Shown here: piece by piece, positions 25,820-34,444 of the stretch | Position numbering within the stretch: the first letter of the stretch is position 1 | How the letters are laid out: each line of letters begins with the position of its first letter | DNA from: Mycobacterium ahvazicum | GTDB lineage: Bacteria; Actinomycetota; Actinomycetes; Mycobacteriales; Mycobacteriaceae | Assembly: GCF_900176255.2 (NCBI RefSeq) | Contig: NZ_FXEG02000002.1 | Coordinates: 1,054,001-1,118,000, forward strand | Length of the DNA: 64,000 bases | Direction: 5' to 3' | Notes under the pieces: generated by a model | The model's input: only the letters and a program-made list of their open reading frames with translations | Told to the model about the DNA's origin: nothing | Database searches by the model: none | Translations under genes and position numbers: made by a program

Positions 25820-26992
25820 GTGGAACTTCTCAAGGATGTCCGAGTCCTCGAGGTGTCACTGTTCTCCACGGATGCGCTGGGCGGGCATCTGGCCGACTTG
25901 GGCGCGGAGGTGATCAAGGTCGAGCCGCCCGGCGGCGGTGGCTTTCGCGGTTCGGCGGTGTCCGGTGGCGAACTGCAGGACTCACACTGGAATCGGGGCA
26001 AGAAGAGCGTCGCGCTGAACCTGAAAACGGCTGAGGGCCAAGAGGCTTTCCGCCGTCTGGCCGCGTCGTCGGCGGTAGTGATCGACGGCCTCCGCTATGG
26101 AACCGCGCACCGCCTCGGTTTCAGCTATGACGACGTCGTCGCGGTCAACCCGACCGTTGTCTACTGCGTGCTCAACGGCATGGGCAGCTATGGTCCCTAC
26201 ACCCGCCTGGCCACCCACGGGTTGTCCTTCGACTGTTTCGCCGGTTTGAGCCCGCCGATCATCGACGCGGATGGAACGCCGCGCCTTTCGGGGGCGGCCA
26301 CCGGGACGACAGGTGTTCTGGCGGGGCCGCTGTACGCGGCGATGGGCGTCCTGGCCGCGCTGCACGCCGCCGGACGTGACGGCGAGCCGCAATACATTGA
26401 GGTAGCTCAGGTCGATGCGGCGATCAACTGGAATTTCCAACACCTCTCGGCCTTGGCGAACGGGCAACCCTCCTACGGTGAGGGAATCCGCGCATCGCTG
26501 CGCTACCAGTACTACCGAACGAGCGACGGCAACTATGTGGTGTTCAACGCCCTGGAGGACAAGTTCTGGCGCAGATTCTGCGAGTCAGTCGACAGGATGG
26601 ATCTTTACGAACCGGGGCGTCAACAGCCGGGCAAAGACCCCGAAGCAGAGGCCCGGCTGCGCAAGGAATTGACGGCGATTTTCGAGAGCCGCACCCGTAC
26701 GGAATGGACGGACTTCTTTATTGCCACCAATATCGCCGGAGCCCCAGCATTTTTGGGAGCAGACCTGTTCGATGACGACCATGCGAAAGATCGACGACTC
26801 GTCTACGAGCAGGCTCAACCGGACGGGACGTTGCAACGATTGATTGGAACTTGCATCAAGACCAAACCCGACGAACGGTTTGCACCACCAGCAGCGCCGC
26901 ACGTCGGGCAGCACACGGAAGAGTTACTCGGCGCCCTGGCCGGCTACGACGCGGCGGGAATGGAACGCCTGCGTTCGACCGGTGCGATCTGA
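25820..26992 (+). CDS. type III CoA-transferase (CaiB/BaiF), single domain
   Basis: A 390-residue CoA-transferase. The N-terminal ELLKDVRVLEVSLF...LADLGAEVIKVEPP and the central VYCVLNGMGSYGPY and YIEVAQVDAAINW segments define the family. I chose GTG 25820, which has GGAAAGG upstream; the longer frame from 25778 adds a non-family leader. It is the third gene of the O3 operon, 67 bp after the aldehyde dehydrogenase. Together with the double-domain enzyme it gives the cluster three CaiB/BaiF domains, possibly for two acids or for activation and release. Confidence 0.88.
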   Translation: MELLKDVRVLEVSLFSTDALGGHLADLGAEVIKVEPPGGGGFRGSAVSGGELQDSHWNRGKKSVALNLKTAEGQEAFRRLAASSAVVIDGLRYGTAHRLGFSYDDVVAVNPTVVYCVLNGMGSYGPYTRLATHGLSFDCFAGLSPPIIDADGTPRLSGAATGTTGVLAGPLYAAMGVLAALHAAGRDGEPQYIEVAQVDAAINWNFQHLSALANGQPSYGEGIRASLRYQYYRTSDGNYVVFNALEDKFWRRFCESVDRMDLYEPGRQQPGKDPEAEARLRKELTAIFESRTRTEWTDFFIATNIAGAPAFLGADLFDDDHAKDRRLVYEQAQPDGTLQRLIGTCIKTKPDERFAPPAAPHVGQHTEELLGALAGYDAAGMERLRSTGAI

Positions 26993-27101
26993 CGGCCAGG
27001 CTCCGCATCCGCAACGCCCCGTGGCGGGTTTCTTAGTTCGCGGGCGTCCGGTGTCAATTATTCTGGGCCGCGACGCACTGGTCTGCTGAACGGGAGTCCT
27101 T

Positions 27102-28352
27102 GTGAGCTGGCAGCAAATCCAGCCGTTCCTGGTGGCGCTGGCCATAGGGTTGCTGCTCGGTTTGGAGCGCGAGCGCAGCCACAGCCGCAGGCTCCCTGCT
27201 GGGACACGCTCGTTCGCGCTCCTGTCGTTGGTCGGAGCCATCACCGCCAGCTTCAGCGAGTGGGCAGTGCTGGCCGGCCTCGTGGTTGTCGGGGCGCTGA
27301 TGACGCTCGCGTACTTTCGCAGCAGCGAACGAGATCCCGGAACTACCACAGCGATCGCCGCACTTGCGGCTTACCTGCTCGGCGCGCTCGCCTACACCCG
27401 CCCGGCGGTAGCCGTGGCCATCGCCGTGGTCGTCGCGGGCCTGCTCGTGTCGAAGACCCGCATCCACCGCTTTGCCCGCGAGATCGTCAGCGACGTCGAG
27501 GTAGAGGACGCCATCAAGTTCTTCGTGGTGGCGCTGGTGATCCTGCCGCTGCTCCCGGATCAGCAGCTCGGGCCATATGGCGTACTGAACCCGGCGAAGG
27601 TGTGGCTCCTGGTGGTACTGCTCACGGGCATCGGCTGGGTCGGCTACATCGGTGTTCGGGCCCTCGGGCCCGAACGGGGCGTGCTCGTCACCGGTTTGGC
27701 GGGCGGGTTCGTCTCGGCGACTGCGACGACGGCGTCGATGGGCCGGCTCGGCCGGACGGCGACCAGCATACGTGCCCCGCTCGCCAGTGCACTGCTCGCG
27801 AGCCTCGCGACCTTTGTCCAGTTGCTCATTGTGATCGCGCTCGTCGACATCGAAGTGCTGCGCAGCCTGTGGCCGCCCGTGGTCGCTGGAGCGGTCGTGC
27901 TGGTGGGCGCCGCCGCCTTCGTCTACCGGGGTGGCCCGCACCGGCAGAACGCTGCGCAGGACGAGGAAGCCGGGGCGGCGAAGGCGACCCGACCGTTCGC
28001 GTTGCGGCCCGCGCTCGTTCTGGCCGCGGTGCTGACCTTCGCCCTGCTCGTCGGTCGTTGGGGCGCCGACATGCTCGGCCCGAAAGGGGTGGTGCTTGCG
28101 ACGTTCGCTGCGGGTCTCGCCGATGCCCACGCCGGCGCGGTCGCGGCCGCCAGCCTCGCCGCCAAGGGCGACATCACCGTCGACACCGCGCTTGTCGCGG
28201 TGGCTGCGGCGTTGGGTTCCAACCTGCTGGTTAAGGCGGTGTTGGCCTTCACCGCCGGCGGCCGCCGCTTCGGGCTCGGTTTTCTTGCTGCCATGGCCGT
28301 GCCGGCCGTGGTGTTCGGTGTCGCCTTGACCGCGACGGTAGCCGTGATTTGA
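27102..28352 (+). CDS. MgtC/SapB and DUF4010 membrane protein
   Basis: A 416-residue protein of about twelve hydrophobic helices. The N-terminal 140 residues match the MgtC/SapB fold (LAIGLLLGLERERSH, RSFALLSLVGA); the rest is DUF4010 (GFVSATATTASMGRL, ADAHAGAVAAASLAAKG). Members are inner-membrane proteins linked to ion homeostasis, but their transport role is unclear. The start is GTG 27102 with a GGGAG about 8 bases upstream. It stands 109 bp after the CoA-transferase and probably marks the end of the catabolic cluster. The 191 bp downstream contain no gene I can support. Confidence 0.85.
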   Translation: MSWQQIQPFLVALAIGLLLGLERERSHSRRLPAGTRSFALLSLVGAITASFSEWAVLAGLVVVGALMTLAYFRSSERDPGTTTAIAALAAYLLGALAYTRPAVAVAIAVVVAGLLVSKTRIHRFAREIVSDVEVEDAIKFFVVALVILPLLPDQQLGPYGVLNPAKVWLLVVLLTGIGWVGYIGVRALGPERGVLVTGLAGGFVSATATTASMGRLGRTATSIRAPLASALLASLATFVQLLIVIALVDIEVLRSLWPPVVAGAVVLVGAAAFVYRGGPHRQNAAQDEEAGAAKATRPFALRPALVLAAVLTFALLVGRWGADMLGPKGVVLATFAAGLADAHAGAVAAASLAAKGDITVDTALVAVAAALGSNLLVKAVLAFTAGGRRFGLGFLAAMAVPAVVFGVALTATVAVI

Positions 28353-28543
28353 GCAGCCCGCAAATCTCCTAGGCGGCTATCAAAAGACCCGTCCAGTCAG
28401 GACTTGCGACCCTGTCGCCGGTCCTTCTCCCAGAGCACTCTGAGCTGTGTGTCGCCGGTGCGGTACAACCCGGATCCACTGAGCCGCATAGCAATCGCAT
28501 CGGTTGTGATCGAGGTGCTCTAGGTAGTGGAAGGAATGACAAC

Positions 28544-28849
28544 ATGAAGCGCGAAGTCTGCAAATTCTTCTCCGGAGCATTTGCCGCGCTGGCCTATGCT
28601 CACGCCGCGTATGCCGTTGCGACCGATCAGGGCATCGTCGATGAGCCGATCTTCCTCGACAGACGATGGGGTATCAAGTTCATGTGGACCGAGGCCGCTA
28701 TTTACTCGGTGCTCGGTCTGGTGCTCGGGTATTTCGGCTGGATCTCCAAACCTCAAGAGCCACTAGAGAAGTCGTCTCTGATTGCGACAAACGGGCAAAG
28801 CGCGCACGTTGTGGGCTCGGGTGACGGGTCGCAGCTCGTAGGCCGCTGA
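28544..28849 (+). CDS. small hypothetical membrane protein
   Basis: A 101-residue protein, unrecognised. It has a hydrophobic, alanine-rich stretch at residues 8-27 and a transmembrane helix at about 50-67 (AAIYSVLGLVLGYFGWI), with a polar C-terminal tail. GGAAGGA lies about 9 bases before the ATG. The two-helix layout suggests both termini on the same side of the membrane. No operon partner is evident. Confidence 0.65.
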   Translation: MKREVCKFFSGAFAALAYAHAAYAVATDQGIVDEPIFLDRRWGIKFMWTEAAIYSVLGLVLGYFGWISKPQEPLEKSSLIATNGQSAHVVGSGDGSQLVGR

Positions 28850-28929
28850 GTTAGGTCGAATGCCCGGGTGCACCCACACAATCCCTTGCCTAGCCCAAAA
28901 AGACGACCCGACTACAGGCAGGTTCACTC

Positions 28930-29385
28930 ATGGCCAGGCACAAGTATCACCGGCTGCGGGGTGGCGCAGCTTTAGCTGCCGCGGCTCTTCTCGCTGTCGG
29001 AACATCTGCCACGGCCAGCGCCGTCTATCCCGGCGTCCCAGAATGGTATTCACAAGCCAAAGAGCACTTCGACAATACAAGGAACTATATGCAGGCGGTG
29101 ATCGATGCGATCGCCGCCAATGACATCAACGTTCTCCGGTCGGCATGTTCAGTGGCCCACGACGAACTGAGCGGCAACCTGCAGTCCCACCTGCCTACGC
29201 CGGACCCGGCCCTGACTACCGCGTTGCAATCGGAGATCGATGATGTGCACAGTGCGATGCACATTTGCATGTCACTCGGTCCGAACAGCACGCTGGCCGA
29301 TCTAGAGCGAGCCGATTCGTTTATGCAGCAGGCGAATCTTCACATGAGAACCGTCGACGCCATTCTGGCCACCGACCTGAGTTGA
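28930..29385 (+). CDS. secreted small protein, possible hemophore-like
   Basis: A 151-residue protein with a clear Sec signal peptide (basic RHKYHRLRGG, hydrophobic AALAAAALLAVGTSATA, cleavage after ASA near residue 31). The mature part is all-helical by composition and holds two cysteines (SACSVAHDE and HICMSLG) that could form one disulfide. It resembles in size and layout the mycobacterial hemophore-related secreted proteins, but I see no decisive motif. The 200 bp after it hold no supported gene. Confidence 0.6.
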   Translation: MARHKYHRLRGGAALAAAALLAVGTSATASAVYPGVPEWYSQAKEHFDNTRNYMQAVIDAIAANDINVLRSACSVAHDELSGNLQSHLPTPDPALTTALQSEIDDVHSAMHICMSLGPNSTLADLERADSFMQQANLHMRTVDAILATDLS

Positions 29386-29586
29386 TGCCCCCGCGGCGAA
29401 TTTACGGTCGGCCGCACCTCTTCGACGCCGTCACGGTGTTCGTGCCCAGTACGGGTCGTGACATGACTCTCTACCGTTGGGCGACTTCCTTATTGAGCTG
29501 TCAATGCGTTCGGCCCGAATCCCGAGCCAACGGCCGGATCACGCGCCGGAAGTCGTCGGCCGAGTCCCGCTAGCTACGCTGCGACC

Positions 29587-30513
29587 ATGACGACGGTCAG
29601 TAAGGCGCGGTCCCTGGGGCTAGTCACGGTGGCGTACCTCGTCGCCCTCGCGGTGGCCGCGGTCTGGCTGACCTGGGGGCCGGACACCGGGCAGCTCTGG
29701 CTCGATACGTTGATCGCCGACGTGCTGGCTACCTTCGTTGTTTTCGCATTCAGCCGTGCCTACCGGAATTCGAGCTTCTACGACGCCTACTGGAGCGTCG
29801 TTCCGCCACTGTTGTTGTTCTATTGGTGGAGCCGCGTCTCGCCCGCGGTCGACCAGCTGCGGTGCTCGTTGTTGTCCGTTGTCGTGGTGCTGTGGGCGGT
29901 GCGGCTGACCGCGAACTGGGTCTATGCGTTTCCGGGCCTGCACCACGAGGACTGGCGGTATCCGATGTTCAAGCAGCGGGCCGGCCGCTGGGAATTTCTC
30001 GCCGATCTGTCGGCGATCCACCTGATTCCGACGCTGCAGGTGTTTTTGGGCATGGTCCCGGCATACGTCGCGGTGACCCGGCCCGGCCCCGGGTGGGTGT
30101 GGCTCAGCTGGGTTGGTTTCGTCGTCGGCGTGGCCGCCGTCGCGCTGGAGCTCATCGCCGATGTGCAGATGCATCGGTTCGTCGCGCGGCGACAGGTTGG
30201 TGCGGCGATGGACCGAGGCCTCTGGAGCTGGTCGCGGCACCCGAACTATTTCGGCGAGTTCAGTTTCTGGGTGGCGGTCGCGTTATTCGGTATCGCGGCG
30301 GCGCCCGCGGACTGGTGGTGGTTGATCCTGGGAGCGGTCGCGATGCTGGCGATGTTCCTGGGCGCGAGCATTCCGATGATGGAAGAGCGCAGCCTGCAAC
30401 GCCGCCCGTCCTATCAGGACGTCATCGACCTGCAACGCCGCCCGTCCTATCAGGACGTCATCGACCGGGTGCCCCGATTCCTGCCCCGCCCGCCCCGAAA
30501 AGCGAAGACTTAA
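29587..30513 (+). CDS. DUF1295 membrane enzyme (steroid 5-alpha-reductase fold)
   Basis: A 308-residue, multi-helix membrane protein. The C-terminal signature GLWSWSRHPNYFGEFSFWVA is the NADPH-binding motif of the DUF1295/steroid-reductase/methyltransferase superfamily. Such enzymes reduce enone or steroid double bonds in the membrane. Near the C-terminus a perfect 36-bp tandem duplication repeats the 12 residues LQRRPSYQDVID in frame (30393-30464). The normal family tail has one copy, so this protein is 12 residues longer than expected. It converges with the next gene, 6 bp away. Confidence 0.88.
   Translation: MTTVSKARSLGLVTVAYLVALAVAAVWLTWGPDTGQLWLDTLIADVLATFVVFAFSRAYRNSSFYDAYWSVVPPLLLFYWWSRVSPAVDQLRCSLLSVVVVLWAVRLTANWVYAFPGLHHEDWRYPMFKQRAGRWEFLADLSAIHLIPTLQVFLGMVPAYVAVTRPGPGWVWLSWVGFVVGVAAVALELIADVQMHRFVARRQVGAAMDRGLWSWSRHPNYFGEFSFWVAVALFGIAAAPADWWWLILGAVAMLAMFLGASIPMMEERSLQRRPSYQDVIDLQRRPSYQDVIDRVPRFLPRPPRKAKT
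30393..30464 (+). repeat. 36-bp perfect tandem duplication inside the DUF1295 gene
   Basis: Two adjacent identical 36-bp units (30393-30428 and 30429-30464) encode the same 12 residues. The unit is a multiple of three, so the frame is kept. The lack of any substitution suggests a recent slippage event. Confidence 0.97.
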
Positions 30514-30519
30514 ACGGGA

Positions 30520-31380
30520 TTACGCGGTCGGCGAGGACGCCACAACCGAGCCGACCGTGAATGCGACGCGCCGTCCCACGCCGCCGTCGTCACCCTCGGC
30601 GCCGGGGCGGGTCCATTCCACCTGGGCGGTACCGGACAGCTGCAGGCTGGCGCCGGTGGCGACGTCGACGAACAACAGTGCGGCCTCGTCGTCGACCGCC
30701 AGGTTGCCGAAGCTGTTGAACATGTTGTTGCCGGGGTAATCCGGCCACCACAGCCGCTCGGCGCTCTCGACCCGTACAAATCCCGGTGGACCTCCGCGAT
30801 GCGAGGCATCACTGCCCCGGGTGGAATGCGTGGTACCGAGGAAGAATGTGTCCGAGGCTTCGATGATCGCCCGTTGGGTGGCGTTCAAAGACATTGTTTG
30901 GCTTGGGTTTTCGGGAGAGTCGGTAACCGCGGCGACGTTGACGTTGTGCCGGTGGATGTATTGGGGGCAGTTGCCGTACGCCTGGTCGACGTGCACGGTC
31001 ATGCTCACATCGTCACTCTCGGTGAGGCTGCCGTTGATGCGCATTCTGCGCCGGGCGGCGAAGTCGATGGCGATCAATCCGATCTGTTGGCCGATCGGCA
31101 TCCGGTGCAGGGGATCACCCTCGCGCGGAACAGCCGAAACTCGCAAGGTGTCTTCGCCGCCGCGCAGGAACCCTGGCTGTCCCGACAACGGGGAGACCCA
31201 CAGCACGCCCCGGCGGTCACGTCCGGTGATCGCGGCAAAACGCTGAGTTGTCAGGAATTGCGCCGCGCCGCTGGATAAGCCGTGCGCACCAAGCATGCTT
31301 TCCAGGCGTTTTGCGACGATCTCGACGCCGGCTCGGCGTTGGGTGGCCACCTCGCCCTCATGAAAACCCGTTTCTGTCAC
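30520..31380 (-). CDS. pyridoxamine-5'-phosphate-oxidase-like FMN/F420 flavoprotein
   Basis: A 286-residue split-barrel protein. Recognisable parts are AQFLTTQRFAAITGRDRRGVLWVSPLSGQPGF, read in two halves, QIGLIAIDFAARRRMRINGSL (phosphate-binding strand), VDQAYGNCPQYIHRH, and a second barrel with ASDTFFLGTTHS and FNSFGNLAVDDEAALLF. This is the pyridoxamine-phosphate-oxidase-like group that binds FMN; the role is usually redox or flavin-linked and unproven. The gene is monocistronic and faces the DUF1295 gene. Confidence 0.8.
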   Translation of the reverse strand: MTETGFHEGEVATQRRAGVEIVAKRLESMLGAHGLSSGAAQFLTTQRFAAITGRDRRGVLWVSPLSGQPGFLRGGEDTLRVSAVPREGDPLHRMPIGQQIGLIAIDFAARRRMRINGSLTESDDVSMTVHVDQAYGNCPQYIHRHNVNVAAVTDSPENPSQTMSLNATQRAIIEASDTFFLGTTHSTRGSDASHRGGPPGFVRVESAERLWWPDYPGNNMFNSFGNLAVDDEAALLFVDVATGASLQLSGTAQVEWTRPGAEGDDGGVGRRVAFTVGSVVASSPTA

Positions 31381-31427
31381 GCGCTGAGCAACGCGGCCGG
31401 CGCATTAGAACTTCCCGGTGTTCGGCC

Positions 31428-32120
31428 CTAATCGGCGCGACGCTGCGCGGTCATGAGCGCATGGTCGAAAATACTTCGATCGACCATCGCGCTTGCCGCT
31501 GCCGACCGCAAAGTGACACCGATTTGTTCGGCCAGGACGCGCAATTTGACATTGTTTTTCTGGGACAGCCAACTGAGTAAATTGAAGGCCGCCTTCTCAT
31601 CGAGGTCGTAGACGAGCATCAGCATGCCTTTGACGTGCTCGATTGGCGCACGTTTGTCCGCTATCTCACCCAACCGCGCCGTGATGGTGGCCTCGCGTGA
31701 ATGATGGGCGGGGGTGACGTCGAGGTAGAAGCCGTGGGTGCCGATCGCTTCACCGCGGCTGTCCAAGAACTGATCCCCGATGACGACCACCCAGCGCACC
31801 ACGCCGCCGGTGTCGACGATCCGGTGTCGGCTGCACAACGCCCCACGGGTGTGCGTGATTGCGTCGATAGCCGCGGCGACTCGATCGCGGTCTTCGGGAT
31901 GCTTGTGCGAAAGCACCAGCTCGGTCGTCGGCGTAACGGCTCCCGGCTCATACCCGTGCAACCGTTGCACTTGCTCAGACCACTCCCAGCGGCGGTCATC
32001 GAAGTAGAAGCGGAACCAGCCCACGCCCTGCGGAGAAAGCGTGGCGAGCTCAGCGGCGTCACCGGGGTCATCCGCATTCCGGGGTGCCGCCAGGTCGTCG
32101 GCACGCTGCAGTCGACTCAT
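31428..32120 (-). CDS. PAS-ANTAR RNA-binding regulator
   Basis: A 230-residue two-domain protein. Residues 30-140 are a PAS_3 sensor fold (WFRFYFDDRRWEWSEQVQRLHGYEPG, HPEDRDRV, ending FYLDVTPAH), and residues 150-215 are an ANTAR domain (IEHVKGMLMLVYDLDEKAAFNLLSWLSQ), a three-helix bundle that binds paired RNA stem-loops and prevents transcription termination. Mycobacterial PAS-ANTAR proteins act in the cytoplasm on lipid and redox genes. The 150-bp leader contains two stable stem-loops, which could be its own target. Confidence 0.9.
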   Translation of the reverse strand: MSRLQRADDLAAPRNADDPGDAAELATLSPQGVGWFRFYFDDRRWEWSEQVQRLHGYEPGAVTPTTELVLSHKHPEDRDRVAAAIDAITHTRGALCSRHRIVDTGGVVRWVVVIGDQFLDSRGEAIGTHGFYLDVTPAHHSREATITARLGEIADKRAPIEHVKGMLMLVYDLDEKAAFNLLSWLSQKNNVKLRVLAEQIGVTLRSAAASAMVDRSIFDHALMTAQRRAD

Positions 32121-32193
32121 AATTCGGCATTCGGAGCCGTGCGACCCACGGATGGGTGATCCAGATCACGCTCTCGGGGGCTGGGCCCGCTGT

Positions 32194-32260
32194 CCCGGCC
32201 AAGGCCGGGTGACAAGCCGGAGGGATCGAGCCAAGGGGCCCGAAACCCGTTCTCCGGGTT
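32194..32260 (-). promoter_or_regulatory. two stem-loops upstream of the PAS-ANTAR gene
   Basis: Bases 32244-32260 form AACCCG-5-nt loop-CGGGTT and bases 32194-32209 form CCCGGCC-2-nt-GGCCGGG. They lie between the small membrane gene and the ANTAR gene on the minus strand. They may terminate transcription of the former (no U-run) or act as an RNA target. Confidence 0.4.
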
Positions 32261-32270
32261 CTGTATCGAC

Positions 32271-32456
32271 TCAGTGCCTACGGGGCCGATGGCTGGTCAC
32301 CGCGTCGTGGATCAACAATCCCACCAACGCCGCCACGCACAGTGGGACGTACAGCCTGAAGTTGGTTGAGGCTTGCTCGTAAAGCGCGATGTAGGCGATC
32401 GTTACGAGCGCCACCATCGTAAGCAAGATGCCGCGATTGACTTTGTCAGTGCTCAT
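32271..32456 (-). CDS. small two-helix membrane protein
   Basis: A 61-residue hypothetical protein with two hydrophobic helices (ILLTMVALVTIAYIALY and YVPLCVAALVGLLIHDAV) and a basic C-terminal RPRRH. I took ATG 32456 as start (MSTDKVNRG); a start at 32483 would add nine residues. It precedes the PAS-ANTAR gene on the same strand. The function is unknown. Confidence 0.6.
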   Translation of the reverse strand: MSTDKVNRGILLTMVALVTIAYIALYEQASTNFRLYVPLCVAALVGLLIHDAVTSHRPRRH

Positions 32457-32643
32457 GCTTCGACCTATCTTTTCGGTCGGCACTACGCCGCGAGTACCAG
32501 CATAAACCCGTCAACGCGGATTCTCACTGCCCTATTTCGCGCGTCGCGAAAATGGCGCGAATGGTGCGACGAATTCGTCGATTTCACAATGCGGGCCGCC
32601 ACCACGAACCGGGCCGGCTACGCCGGAGCTCTACGCTGACCCC

Positions 32644-33522
32644 ATGGCAACGACGCCGCGCCCGCGCCGATCAGCTCTCTATCTCCCCGGCAACAAAGAT
32701 CGCGCACTCGAAAAGGGGAAATCGCTTCCGGCCGACGTGCTGATCTTCGACCTCGAGGATGCCGTCGGCCCCGACGCCAAGGTCGGCTCCAGGGCGAAGG
32801 TGTGCGACGCGGTCTCCTCAGACGGCTATCGACCTCGCGAGGTCGTGGTGCGTATCAACGGGGTGGGCACCGATTGGCACGACGACGATCTCGCCGCCGT
32901 GGCCGGTTCGGCGGCCGATGGGGTGCTCGTGCCGAAGGTAGAGACGGGAAAAGACGTCCAAACGCTGGCGGATGCGCTCGATGCTCTCGATGCACCGCAG
33001 TCGATGCAGTTGTGGGCCATGATCGAAACGCCGCGAGCCATCCTGCGCGCGGAGGAGATCGCGTCGGCCAGCGATCGGCTGACCGTGCTGGTCGTCGGCA
33101 CCAACGACCTGGTCAACGACCTGCATGGTCTGCATGTACCCGGACGGGCACCGGTGGTACCCGCGTTGGCGCTTGCGGTGCTGGGTGCGCGAGCGGCGGG
33201 TAAGGCGATCTTGGACGGCGTCTTCAACACCATCGACGACGAAGCGGGTTTCCGGGCCGAGGCACAGCAGGGCCGCGAGATGGGTTTCGACGGCAAGACC
33301 CTGATACATCCATCCCAGGTTGCCCCCGCCAACGAATTGTTCGGTCCGTCGGACAAAGAGCTGACCGATGCCCGCGAGATCGTCTCCGCGTATGAGCAGG
33401 CGCAGGCCGCGGGGAACAGCGTTATCACCATGAATGGCCGCATGATCGAAAGCCTGCATGTGCGTGACGCGCAGCGGATCCTCGCCCTGGCCGACCTCAT
33501 CTCCGAACTGGAATCCCAATGA
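32644..33522 (+). CDS. CoA-ester lyase / HpcH-HpaI aldolase family (CitE-like)
   Basis: A 292-residue TIM-barrel lyase. LYLPGNKDRALEKG, ADVLIFDLEDAVGPD (metal-binding Glu/Asp), VLVPKVE, WAMIETPRAI and GKTLIHPSQV are the family blocks. Members cleave or form beta-hydroxyacyl-CoA or citramalyl/malyl-CoA esters with Mg2+. The stop overlaps the start of the next SDR gene by 4 bp (ATGA), so the two are coupled and likely act on the same CoA ester. A CitE-like gene of this kind (Rv3075c) lies in the corresponding M. tuberculosis region as I recall it. Confidence 0.85.
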   Translation: MATTPRPRRSALYLPGNKDRALEKGKSLPADVLIFDLEDAVGPDAKVGSRAKVCDAVSSDGYRPREVVVRINGVGTDWHDDDLAAVAGSAADGVLVPKVETGKDVQTLADALDALDAPQSMQLWAMIETPRAILRAEEIASASDRLTVLVVGTNDLVNDLHGLHVPGRAPVVPALALAVLGARAAGKAILDGVFNTIDDEAGFRAEAQQGREMGFDGKTLIHPSQVAPANELFGPSDKELTDAREIVSAYEQAQAAGNSVITMNGRMIESLHVRDAQRILALADLISELESQ

Positions 33523-34325
33523 CGTTCCGCCCGAGCCCATTTCGGGCGGACCTGCTGCAGGGCAGGGTGGCGCTGGTAACCGGTGGGGCCACCGGATTGG
33601 GTTTGGAGATCGCCCGGGTATTGGGCAGCCATGGCGCTCGCGTGGCCATCTGCAGCCGAAAGGAACCCAATCTTCAGTCCGCGGTTAGGACGTTGCGGGA
33701 AGAGGGGATTGAGGCCGTTTACGGCGTATGCGATGTCCGTAGCAGCGAGGAGGTCGCGGTCGTCGTCGAGGACGTGCTGGCCGCCTTCGGTCGACTTGAC
33801 ATTGTCATCAACAACGCCGCCGGGAATTTCCCGGTCCCGATCAGCGAGCTGAGCGCGGGCGGATTCAAAGCGGTGGTCGACATCGATCTACTGGGCACTT
33901 TCAACGTATCCAAAGCCGCGTACGACCTTTGGCTGCGCGAGCACGGTGGCGCCGTCGTGAACATCAGCGCGGCGATCCAGTACCGGGGCATGGCGCTGCA
34001 GGCGCACGTAGTGTCGGCCAAGGCCGGCGTTGACGCGTTCAGCCGCGCATGTGCGATCGAATGGGGGCCCGATGGGGTTCGGGTCAATGTCGTTGCCCCC
34101 GGAGCGATGTCGGGGACCGAGGGCGTCCGAAGAATCGCCGGCGACGATCAGCACCGGGCCACTCAGAACCCGCTGCGTCGCCCCGGCTCGACCACCGAGG
34201 TCGCCGAGACGGTGATGTTCCTGGTCAGCGACGCCGCGTCCTATGTGACGGGGGCGGTGCTGGTCGTCGACGGCGGTGGCTGGCTGACCGCCAGCGGTGT
34301 ACCTGATCTGCCGGGCTATGGCTGA
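33519..34325 (+). CDS. SDR oxidoreductase, 2,4-dienoyl-CoA-reductase type
   Basis: A 268-residue SDR. NADPH motif TGGATGLG is at residues 22-29, INNAAGNF follows, and the active-site segment reads NISAAIQYRG...VVSAKAG. The canonical catalytic tyrosine four residues before the Lys is replaced by Val, as in the DECR/2,4-dienoyl-CoA-reductase subgroup, which uses a different residue set. It would reduce dienoyl-CoA in unsaturated fatty-acid breakdown. It is translationally coupled to the CitE-like lyase. Confidence 0.85.
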   Translation: MTFRPSPFRADLLQGRVALVTGGATGLGLEIARVLGSHGARVAICSRKEPNLQSAVRTLREEGIEAVYGVCDVRSSEEVAVVVEDVLAAFGRLDIVINNAAGNFPVPISELSAGGFKAVVDIDLLGTFNVSKAAYDLWLREHGGAVVNISAAIQYRGMALQAHVVSAKAGVDAFSRACAIEWGPDGVRVNVVAPGAMSGTEGVRRIAGDDQHRATQNPLRRPGSTTEVAETVMFLVSDAASYVTGAVLVVDGGGWLTASGVPDLPGYG

Positions 34326-34444
34326 TTAACGGTCACACAACGTTGCGGTCACGGGTGAGGTCCCAGCCGGTGCTGCCGATTAGGTGTTTCGCGCGGTTTC
34401 GCATTATTCTTGCCCGCGGCCCATTGTCGACTCAGGAAAAGCAG

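Noticed and set aside
14268..27000. The whole catabolic cluster as a tRNA-integrated genomic island with attL/attR
   Set aside because: The tRNA 3' end is repeated only 1.3 kb away, exactly flanking the IS; I saw no third copy beyond the cluster and no integrase gene.
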